A model generated the notes under the pieces. The model had not been told where the DNA came from. It worked only from the letters and a program-made list of their open reading frames with translations, and searched no databases. Of a DNA stretch of 64,000 nucleotides, positions 23,021 through 31,356 are shown in pieces. This stretch comes from Rhodoferax potami. Lineage in GTDB: Bacteria > Pseudomonadota > Gammaproteobacteria > Burkholderiales > Burkholderiaceae_C. Position 1 is the first letter of the stretch. Every line of letters begins with the position of its first letter. The translations under genes and the position numbers were made by a program. The stretch is from NCBI RefSeq assembly GCF_032193765.1, contig NZ_JAVBIJ010000001.1, positions 1,178,001 through 1,242,000 of the forward strand, in the 5' to 3' direction.

Positions 23021-25258
23021 ATGAAAAGTTTGTACGCCGGGGACATTGCCTCGGCCACCCCGCAAGTGATTGCGGCTACCGCAGACAGCCTGCCCGAGCA
23101 GGCTGGCGCCCTGCAGCGCGCCCGCGCTTTTGCTGAGCCTTTGTTGGCGACGGAGTCGCTGGACACTGGCGAAAACGTGCTGCAACACGCTGACGCGGTG
23201 GCCGCCATTTTGCGCACCATCGGCGGCTCGGAGGCCATGCAGGCCGCCAGCTATCTGGTCTATGCCTGCGACCACTTGAATAAGCCGCACGAGGTGATTG
23301 CCAAAGCCTTTGGCGACAACTTTGCCGATCTCGCGATGGAGACCACCAAGCTGGTGCGTTTGCAGCGCATGGCGCGCCTGACTCACCAGTCGGCGGGCCA
23401 AAGCATCAGCGCCGCACCCATGGCGCAAACCGCAGCGGCGCAGACCGAGAGTGTGCGCAAGATGCTGCTGGCCTTCAGCAAGGATTTGCGCGTGGTCATG
23501 CTGCGCTTGGCCTCGCGCCTGCAGACCTTGCGGCACTTTGCTGCGACCAAGCTGCCGGTGCCGCCCGGCTTGGCCTCTGAGGGCTTGCAGGTGTTTGCGC
23601 CCTTGGCAAACCGGCTGGGCATCTGGGAAATCAAGTGGGAGATGGAGGACTTGTCCTTCCGCTTTCTGGAGCCCGACACCTATAAGCAGGTGGCGAAGCT
23701 CTTGGACGAAAAGCGCGTGGAGCGGGAAGCCTCGGTGGAGCGCCTGCGCCAGCAACTCGCCGATGACCTGGCCGCTCAGGGCGTGACAGCCACGGTGCAG
23801 GGCCGGCCGAAGCACATCTACAGCATCGTTAAAAAGATGCGGGGCAAATCGCTGGGTTTTGATCAGGTGTATGACATCCGGGCGCTGCGCATCGTGGTGC
23901 CCACGGTGCCGGACTGCTATGCGGCGCTCAGCCTAGTGCACACCGGTTTCACGCCCATCACCGAAGAGTTTGACGACTACATTGCCCGACCCAAGCCCAA
24001 CGGCTACCAGTCGCTGCACACCGTGGTGCGCGACGCCGGTGGCCAGCCGATTGAGGTGCAGATCCGCACCCAGCCGATGCACGACCATGCCGAGCACGGC
24101 GTGGCGGCCCACTGGGCCTACAAAGAGGCGGGCGCCAAGGGTTACGGCGGCAGTGTGACGGCCGCTGGCGAGTACGACGCCAAGATTGCCGTGCTGCGCC
24201 AGTTGCTGGCCTGGGAGCGCGACCTCTCTGGCGCCCACGCCACGCCTGACGGCCAGGGCATGTTTGACGACCGCATTTATGTGCTGACGCCAGATGCCGC
24301 CATTGTGGAACTGCCCCAAGGCGCCACGGCCGTCGACTTTGCCTACAGCGTGCACACTAATTTGGGCCACCGCTGCCGGGGCGCCAAGGTAGACGGCGCC
24401 ATGGTGCCGCTGAACACGCCCCTCAAAAACGGCCAGACGGTAGAAGTGACCGCCATGAAAGAAGGCGGCCCCTCGCGCGACTGGCTCAACCCCGAGCTGG
24501 GCTACCTGGTCAGCCACCGGGCGCGCGCCAAGGTGCGGGCCTGGTTCAATGCGCTGGCCATGGGCGAAACCATGGCCAAGGGCCGCGAGGCGGTAGAAAA
24601 GTTGCTGCAGCGTGAAGGCAAAACCGCTATCAAGCTCGATGACCTGGCCAGCCAGCTGGGCTTCAACAACGCAGATGCTTTGTTTGAAGTGGTGGGTAAA
24701 GACGAGTTTTCGCTGCGAAATATCGAGCTTCTGCTGCGCCCGCCAGAACCGGCCGGCACGCAGGACGACTACATGCCGCTCAAAAAGCCACGGGCCCTGT
24801 CCGGCGGCAAGGGCGGGGTGCTGGTGGTGGGTATCGATTCGCTGATGACCCAGTTGGCCAAGTGCTGCAAGCCGGCACCGCCGGATTTGATCAGCGGCTT
24901 TGTGACTCGCGGCAAGGGCGTGAGCGTGCACCGGTCGGACTGCTCTAACTTGCGCAACATGGTGCAACGCAGTGGCGACCGCCTGATCGAGGTGGAGTGG
25001 GGCGCCCCGAGTGGCAAAGACGGCAATGTCTACCCGGTGGATGTGGCGGTGGAAGCGATCGATCGCCAAGGCCTGCTGCGCGATATTTCGGAGGTGTTTG
25101 CCAAAGAAAAGATGAACGTCATCGGGGTGCAGACCCAATCCGTCAAGGGTACGGCGTGGATGACGTTTACCGTGGAAGTGACGGAGTCTGGTCGCTTGGC
25201 GCGGGTGCTCAAAATCGTGAATGAGCTGGCCGGTGTCCGTTCGGCGCGGCGGCGCTAG
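23021..25258 (+). CDS. relA: (p)ppGpp synthetase I
   Basis: A 745-residue long RSH protein. The N-terminal HD module is degenerate: HADAVAAILRTIGG is kept but the metal-binding HD is replaced (YACDHLN), so hydrolase activity is not expected. The synthetase domain has GRPKHIYSIVKKM, DIRALRIVV, EEFDDYIARPKPNGYQSLHT and VQIRTQPMHDHAEHGVAAHW; the EFDD motif marks the RelA type. A TGS domain (VYVLTPDAAIVELPQGATAV-like), a zinc-finger segment (LAKCCKPAPPDLISGFVTRG, with VHRSDCSNL) and a C-terminal ACT domain follow. It should respond to stalled ribosomes. Confidence 0.95.
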   Translation: MKSLYAGDIASATPQVIAATADSLPEQAGALQRARAFAEPLLATESLDTGENVLQHADAVAAILRTIGGSEAMQAASYLVYACDHLNKPHEVIAKAFGDNFADLAMETTKLVRLQRMARLTHQSAGQSISAAPMAQTAAAQTESVRKMLLAFSKDLRVVMLRLASRLQTLRHFAATKLPVPPGLASEGLQVFAPLANRLGIWEIKWEMEDLSFRFLEPDTYKQVAKLLDEKRVEREASVERLRQQLADDLAAQGVTATVQGRPKHIYSIVKKMRGKSLGFDQVYDIRALRIVVPTVPDCYAALSLVHTGFTPITEEFDDYIARPKPNGYQSLHTVVRDAGGQPIEVQIRTQPMHDHAEHGVAAHWAYKEAGAKGYGGSVTAAGEYDAKIAVLRQLLAWERDLSGAHATPDGQGMFDDRIYVLTPDAAIVELPQGATAVDFAYSVHTNLGHRCRGAKVDGAMVPLNTPLKNGQTVEVTAMKEGGPSRDWLNPELGYLVSHRARAKVRAWFNALAMGETMAKGREAVEKLLQREGKTAIKLDDLASQLGFNNADALFEVVGKDEFSLRNIELLLRPPEPAGTQDDYMPLKKPRALSGGKGGVLVVGIDSLMTQLAKCCKPAPPDLISGFVTRGKGVSVHRSDCSNLRNMVQRSGDRLIEVEWGAPSGKDGNVYPVDVAVEAIDRQGLLRDISEVFAKEKMNVIGVQTQSVKGTAWMTFTVEVTESGRLARVLKIVNELAGVRSARRR

Positions 25259-25269
25259 CCGGTTCCGCG

Positions 25270-25761
25270 CTAATCCAGCGCCACCTCGTGCAAAGGGACA
25301 CCACAAAGCTCGGCCATTGCATGGATGGCCATGGCGTGGTCGTCCCGCTGCGGGATGCCTGAAACGGTCACCACCCCGACCACACCCACGCCGCGCACCC
25401 GTATGGGCACGCTGCCACCGTGCGAGGCGTAGTCGCGCAGGGGCAGACCTTGTTTGGCCTCCAGGGTGCTGCCCTCTTTCTGCAGCTTCAGGTGCAGCGC
25501 GTAGGAGCTGGTGTGCAGCAACTCCACCGAGTTGCGCTTGCGCCGCGCCCAGTCCGCGTTGGTGGGGCCGGTTCCGGGCATGCTGTAAAAGAACACGGTG
25601 TCCTTGCCCAGTCGGATTTCTATCGCCAGCGCTACGCCGGCCTCTTCGCTAAGGGCCTTGATGCGGCTGCCCAGCGCCCATGCGGTGCGCTGGTCAAAGG
25701 CGTCGAACTGCAGGCGCTCTTCCTGGTGGGCGAGGCGGGCGAGGTCAGTGTCTATGGTCAT
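25270..25761 (-). CDS. UPF0303 / HbpS-like heme-degrading-domain protein
   Basis: A 163-residue protein of the UPF0303 group (YBR137W-like), related to GlcG/HbpS. Seen are FDAFDQRTAWALGSRIKALS, VALAIEIRLGKDTVFFYSMP, GTGPTNADWARRKRNSVEL and a C-terminal ASHGGSVPIRVRGVGVVGVV-type segment. Function is not established; heme binding is known only for relatives. The ATG at 25761 (MTIDTDLARL) is used, but the frame stays open through an adjacent palindromic repeat to an ATG at 25803 (MEYAQAALELIANT), so the repeat may add an N-terminal extension. Confidence 0.75.
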   Translation of the reverse strand: MTIDTDLARLAHQEERLQFDAFDQRTAWALGSRIKALSEEAGVALAIEIRLGKDTVFFYSMPGTGPTNADWARRKRNSVELLHTSSYALHLKLQKEGSTLEAKQGLPLRDYASHGGSVPIRVRGVGVVGVVTVSGIPQRDDHAMAIHAMAELCGVPLHEVALD

Positions 25762-25766
25762 GGTGT

Positions 25767-25821
25767 TTGCTATCAATTCAAGAGCTGCTTGCGCATATTC
25801 CATGGGCGCCAGGTGCTTGTT
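25767..25821 (+). repeat. Dispersed palindromic repeat, copy 5 (upstream of UPF0303 gene)
   Basis: TTGCTATCAATTCAAGAGCT, then GCTTGCGCATATTC, then TGGGCGCCAGGTGC. On the minus strand it is in frame with the UPF0303 gene and encodes EYAQAALELIA, close to the EYAQAA peptide in the prmB copy. Confidence 0.75.
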
Positions 25822-25839
25822 GGATGATGGACTGGCCTC

Positions 25840-26247
25840 TCAGGCCGCCAGCAGTTGAATGGCCATCCAGAGGCAAATCACCAGCTGTACGCTCCAGAAA
25901 CTGGCTCGTACAAACACCTGCAGCGGGCCTGTGCCCCACAGATGCGCCAAGGTCTGGCCGATGCGGGCGTAAAGCACGAAGGGCGCGATCGTTTGAATGG
26001 TGTTGGACTTGTCCATGAGGCTGGCCGCAAGCACCAGCACTGCAAAAACCGGCAGGTTTTCCATGCAGTTGGCGTGGGCGTCTTCGAGGCGTTTGACCAC
26101 GCTGGCATCGTCCTGCGGTTTGTTGCCCCGCGGCCAGTGGTTGATGGGCGTGCCCCGCAGAAAGCGCAGCCCGCGGTACAAAAACACCAGCGTGATCAAG
26201 GCCAGCGTCCAAAGTGCAAAACCCACCAATGCTTGCAATGCGGTCAT
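25840..26247 (-). CDS. MAPEG-family membrane protein
   Basis: A 135-residue protein with four hydrophobic segments, in the size range of bacterial MAPEG proteins (membrane-associated eicosanoid/glutathione metabolism family). Typical features are RGTPINHWPRG, the RLEDAHANCMENLPVFAVLV segment resembling the family's R-x-x-x-A-x-x-N-x-x-E-x-x-P core, and a following YARIGQTLAHLWG. The ATG at 26247 has AGGAGA 8 bases upstream, so the longer frame is rejected. Activity is unknown. It lies downstream of the AraC-type regulator on the same strand, with a CCCCTAGGGG palindrome in the gap. Confidence 0.82.
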   Translation of the reverse strand: MTALQALVGFALWTLALITLVFLYRGLRFLRGTPINHWPRGNKPQDDASVVKRLEDAHANCMENLPVFAVLVLAASLMDKSNTIQTIAPFVLYARIGQTLAHLWGTGPLQVFVRASFWSVQLVICLWMAIQLLAA

Positions 26248-26310
26248 GAAACATGTCTCCTTTGTTGTGATGTGAAACCATAGCAGACCGCCCCCTAGGG
26301 GCAACTCGCA

Positions 26311-27324
26311 TTACATGGGGGCAGGCTGGCGTGGCATGTTGCTGCGGTACTGACCAGGTGTGCTGCCGGTCCAGCCCTTGAAGGCGCGAATGAATGAGTT
26401 GCCATCCTGAAAGCCCAGCAGCCACGATACCTCTCCGGGCGTGATGGCATCCTGGCGCAGGTAGTGCTCGGCCAGCTCCCGGCGGGTGCGGTTGAGTACA
26501 TCCTGAAAGCTCAGGCCTTCTGCCAGCAACTGCCGTTGCAAGGTCCGCCGGCTGGTGAGCAGTTTGGTGGCCACATCGTCAATGCCGCTGCGCCCGCCGG
26601 GCAGTAGCTCCAGCAAGGCGCTGTGCACCCGCTCAGAGGCTTTGGCCGTGTGGTCCTGATCGGTGATCCGCTTCATCAAGGCGGGCTCAAAGCTCTCCCA
26701 CATGGCGTTGTCTTCGGTCAAAAACGGGTGTGCTGCGTCTTGAGGGCTGAAGGTAATGCGGTTACGGTCAGCGGCTTGCAAGGCACAGCCGAAGAAGGCC
26801 TCCAGCGGGGCGCAGTCATCTGGTAATTGCACCAGCTCCACCCGCAGGGGCACCACCTGTTTGCGGGTGGCCAGGCGCGCCAGCTGGGTAAAAAACACCA
26901 TTTCAGTGGCCGCAAGGCTGCGGGGCAGATGCCCCTCATAGCCGTAGCAGCTCAAGTTTGCCGAGGTGCCGTTGGAGGTGACTTGCACTTCCAGAATCAT
27001 GGGCCCGATAAGGCGCTTGAAGCTGGAGAGCCGCTGCAGTGCCACATTCATGTTGGGGGCACACAGGCTGGCGAAGATGGGCGGATCAAACGCCTCGACC
27101 GAAATGGCCCGGCCGAAGCGCAGGGGCAAGTCGTCGCCACCGGCCACTTGCTCCATGCCGTTCCAGAGCTTGAAGAAGTCTGCCGGGCTCAGGCTGGCAT
27201 CCGGGCGCGAAAACATGTCGCCCGGCAGGCCTGCCCACGCGAGCACCTCACCCACGGGGAGCGCCATGTCGGCCAGAAGCAGCTTCCAGCCGCGTTGGAT
27301 AGCAAATTTGCTGGCGTGTTTCAC
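26311..27324 (-). CDS. AraC-family transcriptional regulator
   Basis: A 337-residue regulator with an N-terminal ligand-binding domain of the Arabinose_bd type (about residues 20-200) and a C-terminal double helix-turn-helix (VATKLLTSRRTLQRQLLAEG, then YLRQDAITPGEVSWLLGFQD with the following NSFIRAFKGWTGSTPGQYR). The last segment matches the AraC/XylS signature. It is 26 bp downstream of the SDR gene on the same strand, and the SDR upstream region carries 21-bp tandem repeats of the size AraC proteins commonly bind, so it is the likely regulator of that gene. Effector is unknown. Confidence 0.87.
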   Translation of the reverse strand: MKHASKFAIQRGWKLLLADMALPVGEVLAWAGLPGDMFSRPDASLSPADFFKLWNGMEQVAGGDDLPLRFGRAISVEAFDPPIFASLCAPNMNVALQRLSSFKRLIGPMILEVQVTSNGTSANLSCYGYEGHLPRSLAATEMVFFTQLARLATRKQVVPLRVELVQLPDDCAPLEAFFGCALQAADRNRITFSPQDAAHPFLTEDNAMWESFEPALMKRITDQDHTAKASERVHSALLELLPGGRSGIDDVATKLLTSRRTLQRQLLAEGLSFQDVLNRTRRELAEHYLRQDAITPGEVSWLLGFQDGNSFIRAFKGWTGSTPGQYRSNMPRQPAPM

Positions 27325-27350
27325 CGGGTGCTCCTGTCAGGTGGCGATGA

Positions 27351-28187
27351 TTACTTCATCTGGCTCATGACCGCCATGTCAAAGAAGCGGTCACCGAACC
27401 ATTTGCGGATGAACATCAGTGGTTTGGCCATTTTGCCCGCCACATAACGGGTTTTGGGCTTGTGTGTGGCAATGGCTTCGGCGATCACGTCCGCAATCAC
27501 GGAAGCAGGGGACGCAGCATTGGGCTTGCTGTAAGCGTCGCCAGTGGCCTTGGCCACGATGTGTGCCAGCTTGGCGTAGGGGCCTTTGCCGGAGCGTTCC
27601 AGCAGCGGGCCGGTCATCACGTCGCCGAACTCGGTGGCAATGATGCCGGGCTCCACAATCACCACCTGAATGCCGAAGGGTGCGAGCTCCAGGCGCAGGC
27701 AATCGCTCCAGCCCTCCAGGGCGTGCTTGGTGGCGTGGTACCAGCTACCCAGCGGGGTGTACATCTTTCCGCCCATGGACGAGATGTTGATGATGCGCCC
27801 GCGCTGTTGGCCGCGCATATGGGGCAGCACCAATTGGGTCATGCGGGCCAGGCCGAAAAAGTTCACATCGAACTGGTAGCGCGCATCGGCCATGGTGGTG
27901 TCTTCCATGGCACCGTAGATGCCGAAGCCAGCGTTGTTCACCAGCACGTCCACGCCGCCATGGGCTGCGGTGATTTGCGCGATACCGGCTTGCATCTGGG
28001 CTTCATCAGTGACATCCATTTTGAGGGGATGTGCGCCCAGAGCCTGCAGGTCTTGCATCAACTCGATGCGGCGCGCAGCGGTGTAGACCACATGGCCTTG
28101 GCGAAGCAGCAGCTTGGCGGCTTCTTTGCCCATGCCGGAAGAAGCACCGGTGATGAGGACGACTTGGGGGCGTGAAGACGTAGACAT
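27351..28187 (-). CDS. SDR-family oxidoreductase
   Basis: A 278-residue classical short-chain dehydrogenase/reductase. The NAD(P) motif is VVLITGASSGMGKEAAKLLL, DVLVNNAGFGIYGAMEDTT follows, the catalytic serine is in INISSMGGKMYTP and the Tyr-x3-Lys in GSWYHATKHALEGWSD; the C-terminal part has VEPGIIATEFGDVM. This pattern is shared with a broad group acting on lipid-like or aromatic substrates, and the substrate cannot be told. The ATG at 28187 is used. Upstream lie 21-bp tandem repeats at 28251-28313. Confidence 0.87.
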   Translation of the reverse strand: MSTSSRPQVVLITGASSGMGKEAAKLLLRQGHVVYTAARRIELMQDLQALGAHPLKMDVTDEAQMQAGIAQITAAHGGVDVLVNNAGFGIYGAMEDTTMADARYQFDVNFFGLARMTQLVLPHMRGQQRGRIINISSMGGKMYTPLGSWYHATKHALEGWSDCLRLELAPFGIQVVIVEPGIIATEFGDVMTGPLLERSGKGPYAKLAHIVAKATGDAYSKPNAASPASVIADVIAEAIATHKPKTRYVAGKMAKPLMFIRKWFGDRFFDMAVMSQMK

Positions 28188-28250
28188 GGCGTTTTCCTGT
28201 GAATGCAGTGTGGGTTGTTGACGGAATAGCTGAATCGTAGGTGGCAAGAC

Positions 28251-28313
28251 GCGCCACGTCACTCGCGATTCGCGCCACGTCACTCGCGATTCGCGCCAAG
28301 GCACATGCAAATC
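28251..28313. promoter_or_regulatory. Tandem 21-bp direct repeats upstream of the SDR gene (candidate AraC-type operator)
   Basis: Two identical 21-bp units at 28251-28271 and 28272-28292 begin GCGCCACGTCACTCGCGA. A degenerate third unit at 28293-28313 (GCGCCAAGGCACATGCAA) and a GCGCC start at 28314 keep the register. They lie 64-126 bp upstream of the SDR start codon. Tandem sites of about two helical turns fit an AraC-type activator, which is encoded just downstream. Confidence 0.6.
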
Positions 28314-28349
28314 GCGCCTGCACTGCGGCGCGAAGGATCACCCGCGGGG

Positions 28350-28823
28350 CTATAGTGTTTCAAAGTCCAGAGTCTGGGTAATGTGCTGCCAATGCGCTGG
28401 CGCTACTGGCGTGATAGATAGCCGGTTGCCTTTTTTGAGAATAAGGAGATCGGCGAGTGCCGCATCAGCCCGCAGCGCCGGCAATGTGAGGTTGCGCGTC
28501 TTGTGCACGACCTGCACATCGACCAGGAGCCATCGTGGTGCTTCAGGCTTGCTCGCCGCATCAAAGTAGGGCGACGCGGGGTCGAATTGCGTCGGATCCA
28601 CCTTGGTACCCGATGCCACCCGCGCGATCCCCACAATGCCCGGCTGCGCACAGCTGGAGTGGTAGAAAAGCACGCCATCGCCTAGCTGCATCTGGTCGCG
28701 CATGAAGTTGCGAGCCTGGTAATTGCGCACACCGGTCCACCCTACGGTGGCATCGGGCATGGCCAAAACATCATCGATCGAAGCCTCGGCGGGCTCGGCT
28801 TTCATGAGCCAGTAGTGGGGCAT
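28350..28823 (-). CDS. EVE domain protein (ThyN1-like)
   Basis: A 157-residue EVE-domain protein related to PUA folds. It begins MPHYWLMKAEPAEASIDDVL, then WTGVRNYQARNFMRDQMQLG, the central FYHSSCAQPGIVGIARVAS and APRWLLVDVQVVHKTRN, a near full-length match to bacterial YciO-adjacent EVE proteins by pattern. EVE domains bind modified bases; the ligand here is unknown. The ATG at 28823 starts at the family N terminus, so an upstream extension to 28949 is rejected. It diverges from fumC. Confidence 0.88.
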   Translation of the reverse strand: MPHYWLMKAEPAEASIDDVLAMPDATVGWTGVRNYQARNFMRDQMQLGDGVLFYHSSCAQPGIVGIARVASGTKVDPTQFDPASPYFDAASKPEAPRWLLVDVQVVHKTRNLTLPALRADAALADLLILKKGNRLSITPVAPAHWQHITQTLDFETL

Positions 28824-29024
28824 GGGCTGGGGGGCGACAGTGGAAGAGTGCCCAAGAGTATCGCGCGGATAAAGGTCGGCACGCTTTTTTAGTACGGGAT
28901 CAGCCCTGCGAACCGCTAGCCAGCGAACAGACCGCCCCTTGGTATGCACCTATCGTGAACGGGCTAATCGGGGAGTCTGCATTCGTTGACGGTTCCCCCC
29001 AAACTAAATGGTCAGGGGCTCGAG

Positions 29025-30413
29025 ATGGACATGCCGACTTTCAGGAAAGAGCGCGATTCAATGGGCGTTGTCGACGTGCCCAGTGGCGCGCTATGGGGCG
29101 CTACGACACAGCGCTCGTTGACCTTTTTTGCGATTTCGACCGAGCGCATGCCGCGCGAATTGCTTGCCGCGTTGGCACACATCAAAAAGGTATGTGCGCA
29201 GGTGAATCGTGAGCTGGGGCTGTTGAATCCCGCCATGGCAGCGGCCATTGCGCAAGCCGCTGAGGAAGTTCTGGCGGGTGCGCACTGGGCAGACTTCCCG
29301 CTGTCGATCTGGCAGACCGGTTCGGGCACCCAAACCAATATGAACATGAACGAGGTGCTGGCCAACCGGGCGTCAGAAATTCTGGGCGGGTCGCGGGGCC
29401 TGGACCGGACGGTGCATCCCAATGACCATGTGAACCTTGGTCATTCGACAAATGACATTTTCCCGACTGCCATGCACCTGGCGGCAGTGCAGGGGGTGTC
29501 GCAGAAGCTGCTGCCCTCGCTGAATCAACTGCGCAGCACGTTGCATCTTCAAGCACAACAATATGCGGGGCTGATCAAGCTGGGGCGTACCCATTTGCAG
29601 GATGCAACGCCCATCACCTTCGGGCAAGAAATATCGGGCTGGGCCGCGCAGCTCGACCATGCGAAAGCGTGTCTTGATCAATCGCTTGTGCCGCTGATGG
29701 AGCTTGCGGTAGGCGGCACTGCGGTCGGGACCGGCCTGAACACCCACCCCGAATTCGGTTCGCGCGTGGCGTCCCGTTTGTCCGCGGAGTGCGACTTTCC
29801 CCTGCGGTGCGCCCAGAACCGGTTCGCGGCCATCGCCGCGCACGATGGATTGGTCAGTGCGCACGGCGCCCTTAAAACGCTTGCGGTGGCACTCATGAAA
29901 ATTGCCAACGATGTCCGCTGGCTGGCCAGTGGCCCACGCGCCGGCTTGGGCGAGATTCACCTCCCGGAAAACGAGCCGGGGAGTTCCATCATGCCCGGCA
30001 AGGTGAACCCGACGCAGTGCGAAGCGTTGACGATGGTCTGTTGCCAAGTGATCGGGAATGACGTGGCCTTGGGACTGGGCGGAGCGATGGGGAATTTTGA
30101 GCTCAATGCCTTCAAGCCCCTGATGGCCCACAACTTCATGCAAAGCGTCCGTTTGTTGAGCGATGCAATGCGCAGCTTTGACACCCATTGCATGCAGGGG
30201 ATGGTGGCTGATGCGGACCGGATGACAAGCCTGCTGGAGCGCTCGCTGATGCTGGTAACCGCGCTCACCCCCCATATCGGCTATGACCGCGCTGCAGCCA
30301 TTGCCAAAGCGGCCCAAGCCCACGGGACCAGCCTGCGCGAGGAAGCTCTGGCTTCCAACGCGCTGACCGCGCCTGAGTTTGACGCGTGGGTTCAGTATCC
30401 CAAGATGGTCTAG
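29025..30413 (+). CDS. fumC: Fumarate hydratase, class II
   Basis: A 462-residue iron-independent fumarase of the TCA cycle. It starts with the family's [20 protein letters not shown], continues with [40 protein letters not shown] and [20 protein letters not shown], and carries the superfamily signature [17 protein letters not shown]. The signature and the two T-x-x-N sites distinguish it from aspartase or argininosuccinate lyase. The ATG at 29025 is used; another at 29031 is two codons on. It is preceded by the divergent EVE gene. Confidence 0.93.
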   Translation: MDMPTFRKERDSMGVVDVPSGALWGATTQRSLTFFAISTERMPRELLAALAHIKKVCAQVNRELGLLNPAMAAAIAQAAEEVLAGAHWADFPLSIWQTGSGTQTNMNMNEVLANRASEILGGSRGLDRTVHPNDHVNLGHSTNDIFPTAMHLAAVQGVSQKLLPSLNQLRSTLHLQAQQYAGLIKLGRTHLQDATPITFGQEISGWAAQLDHAKACLDQSLVPLMELAVGGTAVGTGLNTHPEFGSRVASRLSAECDFPLRCAQNRFAAIAAHDGLVSAHGALKTLAVALMKIANDVRWLASGPRAGLGEIHLPENEPGSSIMPGKVNPTQCEALTMVCCQVIGNDVALGLGGAMGNFELNAFKPLMAHNFMQSVRLLSDAMRSFDTHCMQGMVADADRMTSLLERSLMLVTALTPHIGYDRAAAIAKAAQAHGTSLREEALASNALTAPEFDAWVQYPKMV

Positions 30414-30426
30414 CCCGAGCCTGCGT

Positions 30427-30972
30427 TCAGGCCGAGTGAGGAAAGTCCTCCAAATAGTCAGCCAGTTCATTGGCGTGTTGCTCTTCGACGGCCAGAATGG
30501 TTTTGATCAGGTCACTGGTCGTCGGGTCATCCGCGCCGAGGTAGCGCACCAACTCGCGGTAGCTGTGGATGGCCACCCGCTCTGACACTAGGTCTTCGCG
30601 GATCATGTCGCGCAATGAGCTCCCCGCAATGTACTGGGCATGGCTTCGGCGGGTCAGGGTGTCCGGGTCGAAGTCGGGCTCACCCCCCAGCTGCACAATG
30701 CGCGCCGCCAACAGATCGGCATGGCCTTGCTCTTCATTGGAATGCACCAAAAACTCGGTAGCGACGCCGCGTGCATGGATGCCACGGGCCATGAAATGGT
30801 GGCGGCGGTAGCGGAGCACACACACCAGCTCGGTGGCCAGCGCCTGGTTTAAACGCTCAATCACCGCCTTCCGGTCCGCGCTGTAGTCGGTGGTTACCGC
30901 ACCTAACTCCAAGTGTTGCAGGGCATCGTGGCGAAGGGCGTCAATGTCGGTGGGGGCGTGCTTGGAGTGCAT
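30427..30972 (-). CDS. Bacterioferritin-like ferritin-superfamily protein
   Basis: A 181-residue four-helix-bundle protein. Diiron-type ligands appear at the expected places: Glu in LATELVCVLRYRRHHF, Glu and His in HSNEEQGHADLLA, Glu in REDLVSERVAIHSYRELV and Glu/His in AVEEQHANELADYL. It resembles bacterioferritin and the related Dps-like ferritins, but a heme-binding methionine at the BFR dimer interface is not obvious. Iron storage or detoxification is inferred. It ends 13 bp from the convergent fumC stop. Confidence 0.8.
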   Translation of the reverse strand: MHSKHAPTDIDALRHDALQHLELGAVTTDYSADRKAVIERLNQALATELVCVLRYRRHHFMARGIHARGVATEFLVHSNEEQGHADLLAARIVQLGGEPDFDPDTLTRRSHAQYIAGSSLRDMIREDLVSERVAIHSYRELVRYLGADDPTTSDLIKTILAVEEQHANELADYLEDFPHSA

Positions 30973-31101
30973 GGTGGCTTTCCGTTGTGAAGGGCTGAAC
31001 CTTGCGCGCTCTGTGCCTGATCGTCTGTGCGAAGGCTCACACTCCCCCCGGCTATTGCTATGTACGCCACAGCACAGTCAGCGCATCCACCTGGTTTCAC
31101 C

Positions 31102-31356
31102 ATGGGCTGCATGCACCACTTCCACCAACTTTTTGCCCAGCTCGGCCTGCCCAACCATCCGGAGGAGATTCAGCGCTTCATCACGCTGCACTCGGCCATG
31201 GCAGAGGGCATGCGCTTGCCGGACGCACCGTATTGGACGGCGTCGCAAGCCGCGTTTTTGCGGGAGTCTTTGACGCAAGACTCTGACTGGAGCGATATGG
31301 TCGACCAGCTCAGCCTTGCACTGCGGCTTGCCCCGGTGGCAGAAGGTGCCCCATGA
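31102..31356 (+). CDS. DUF2789 family protein
   Basis: An 84-residue protein with the whole DUF2789 pattern: [20 protein letters not shown], then [20 protein letters not shown] and DWSDMVDQL. No function is known. Either ATG, 31102 or 31111, could start it. Its stop overlaps the next gene's start as ATGA, so the two are translationally coupled. Confidence 0.85.
   Translation: MGCMHHFHQLFAQLGLPNHPEEIQRFITLHSAMAEGMRLPDAPYWTASQAAFLRESLTQDSDWSDMVDQLSLALRLAPVAEGAP

Noticed and set aside
26290..26302. CCCCTAGGGG palindrome between the AraC and MAPEG genes as an operator
   Set aside because: It is a perfect 10-bp palindrome, but it is short, single and in GC-rich sequence where it may arise by chance.
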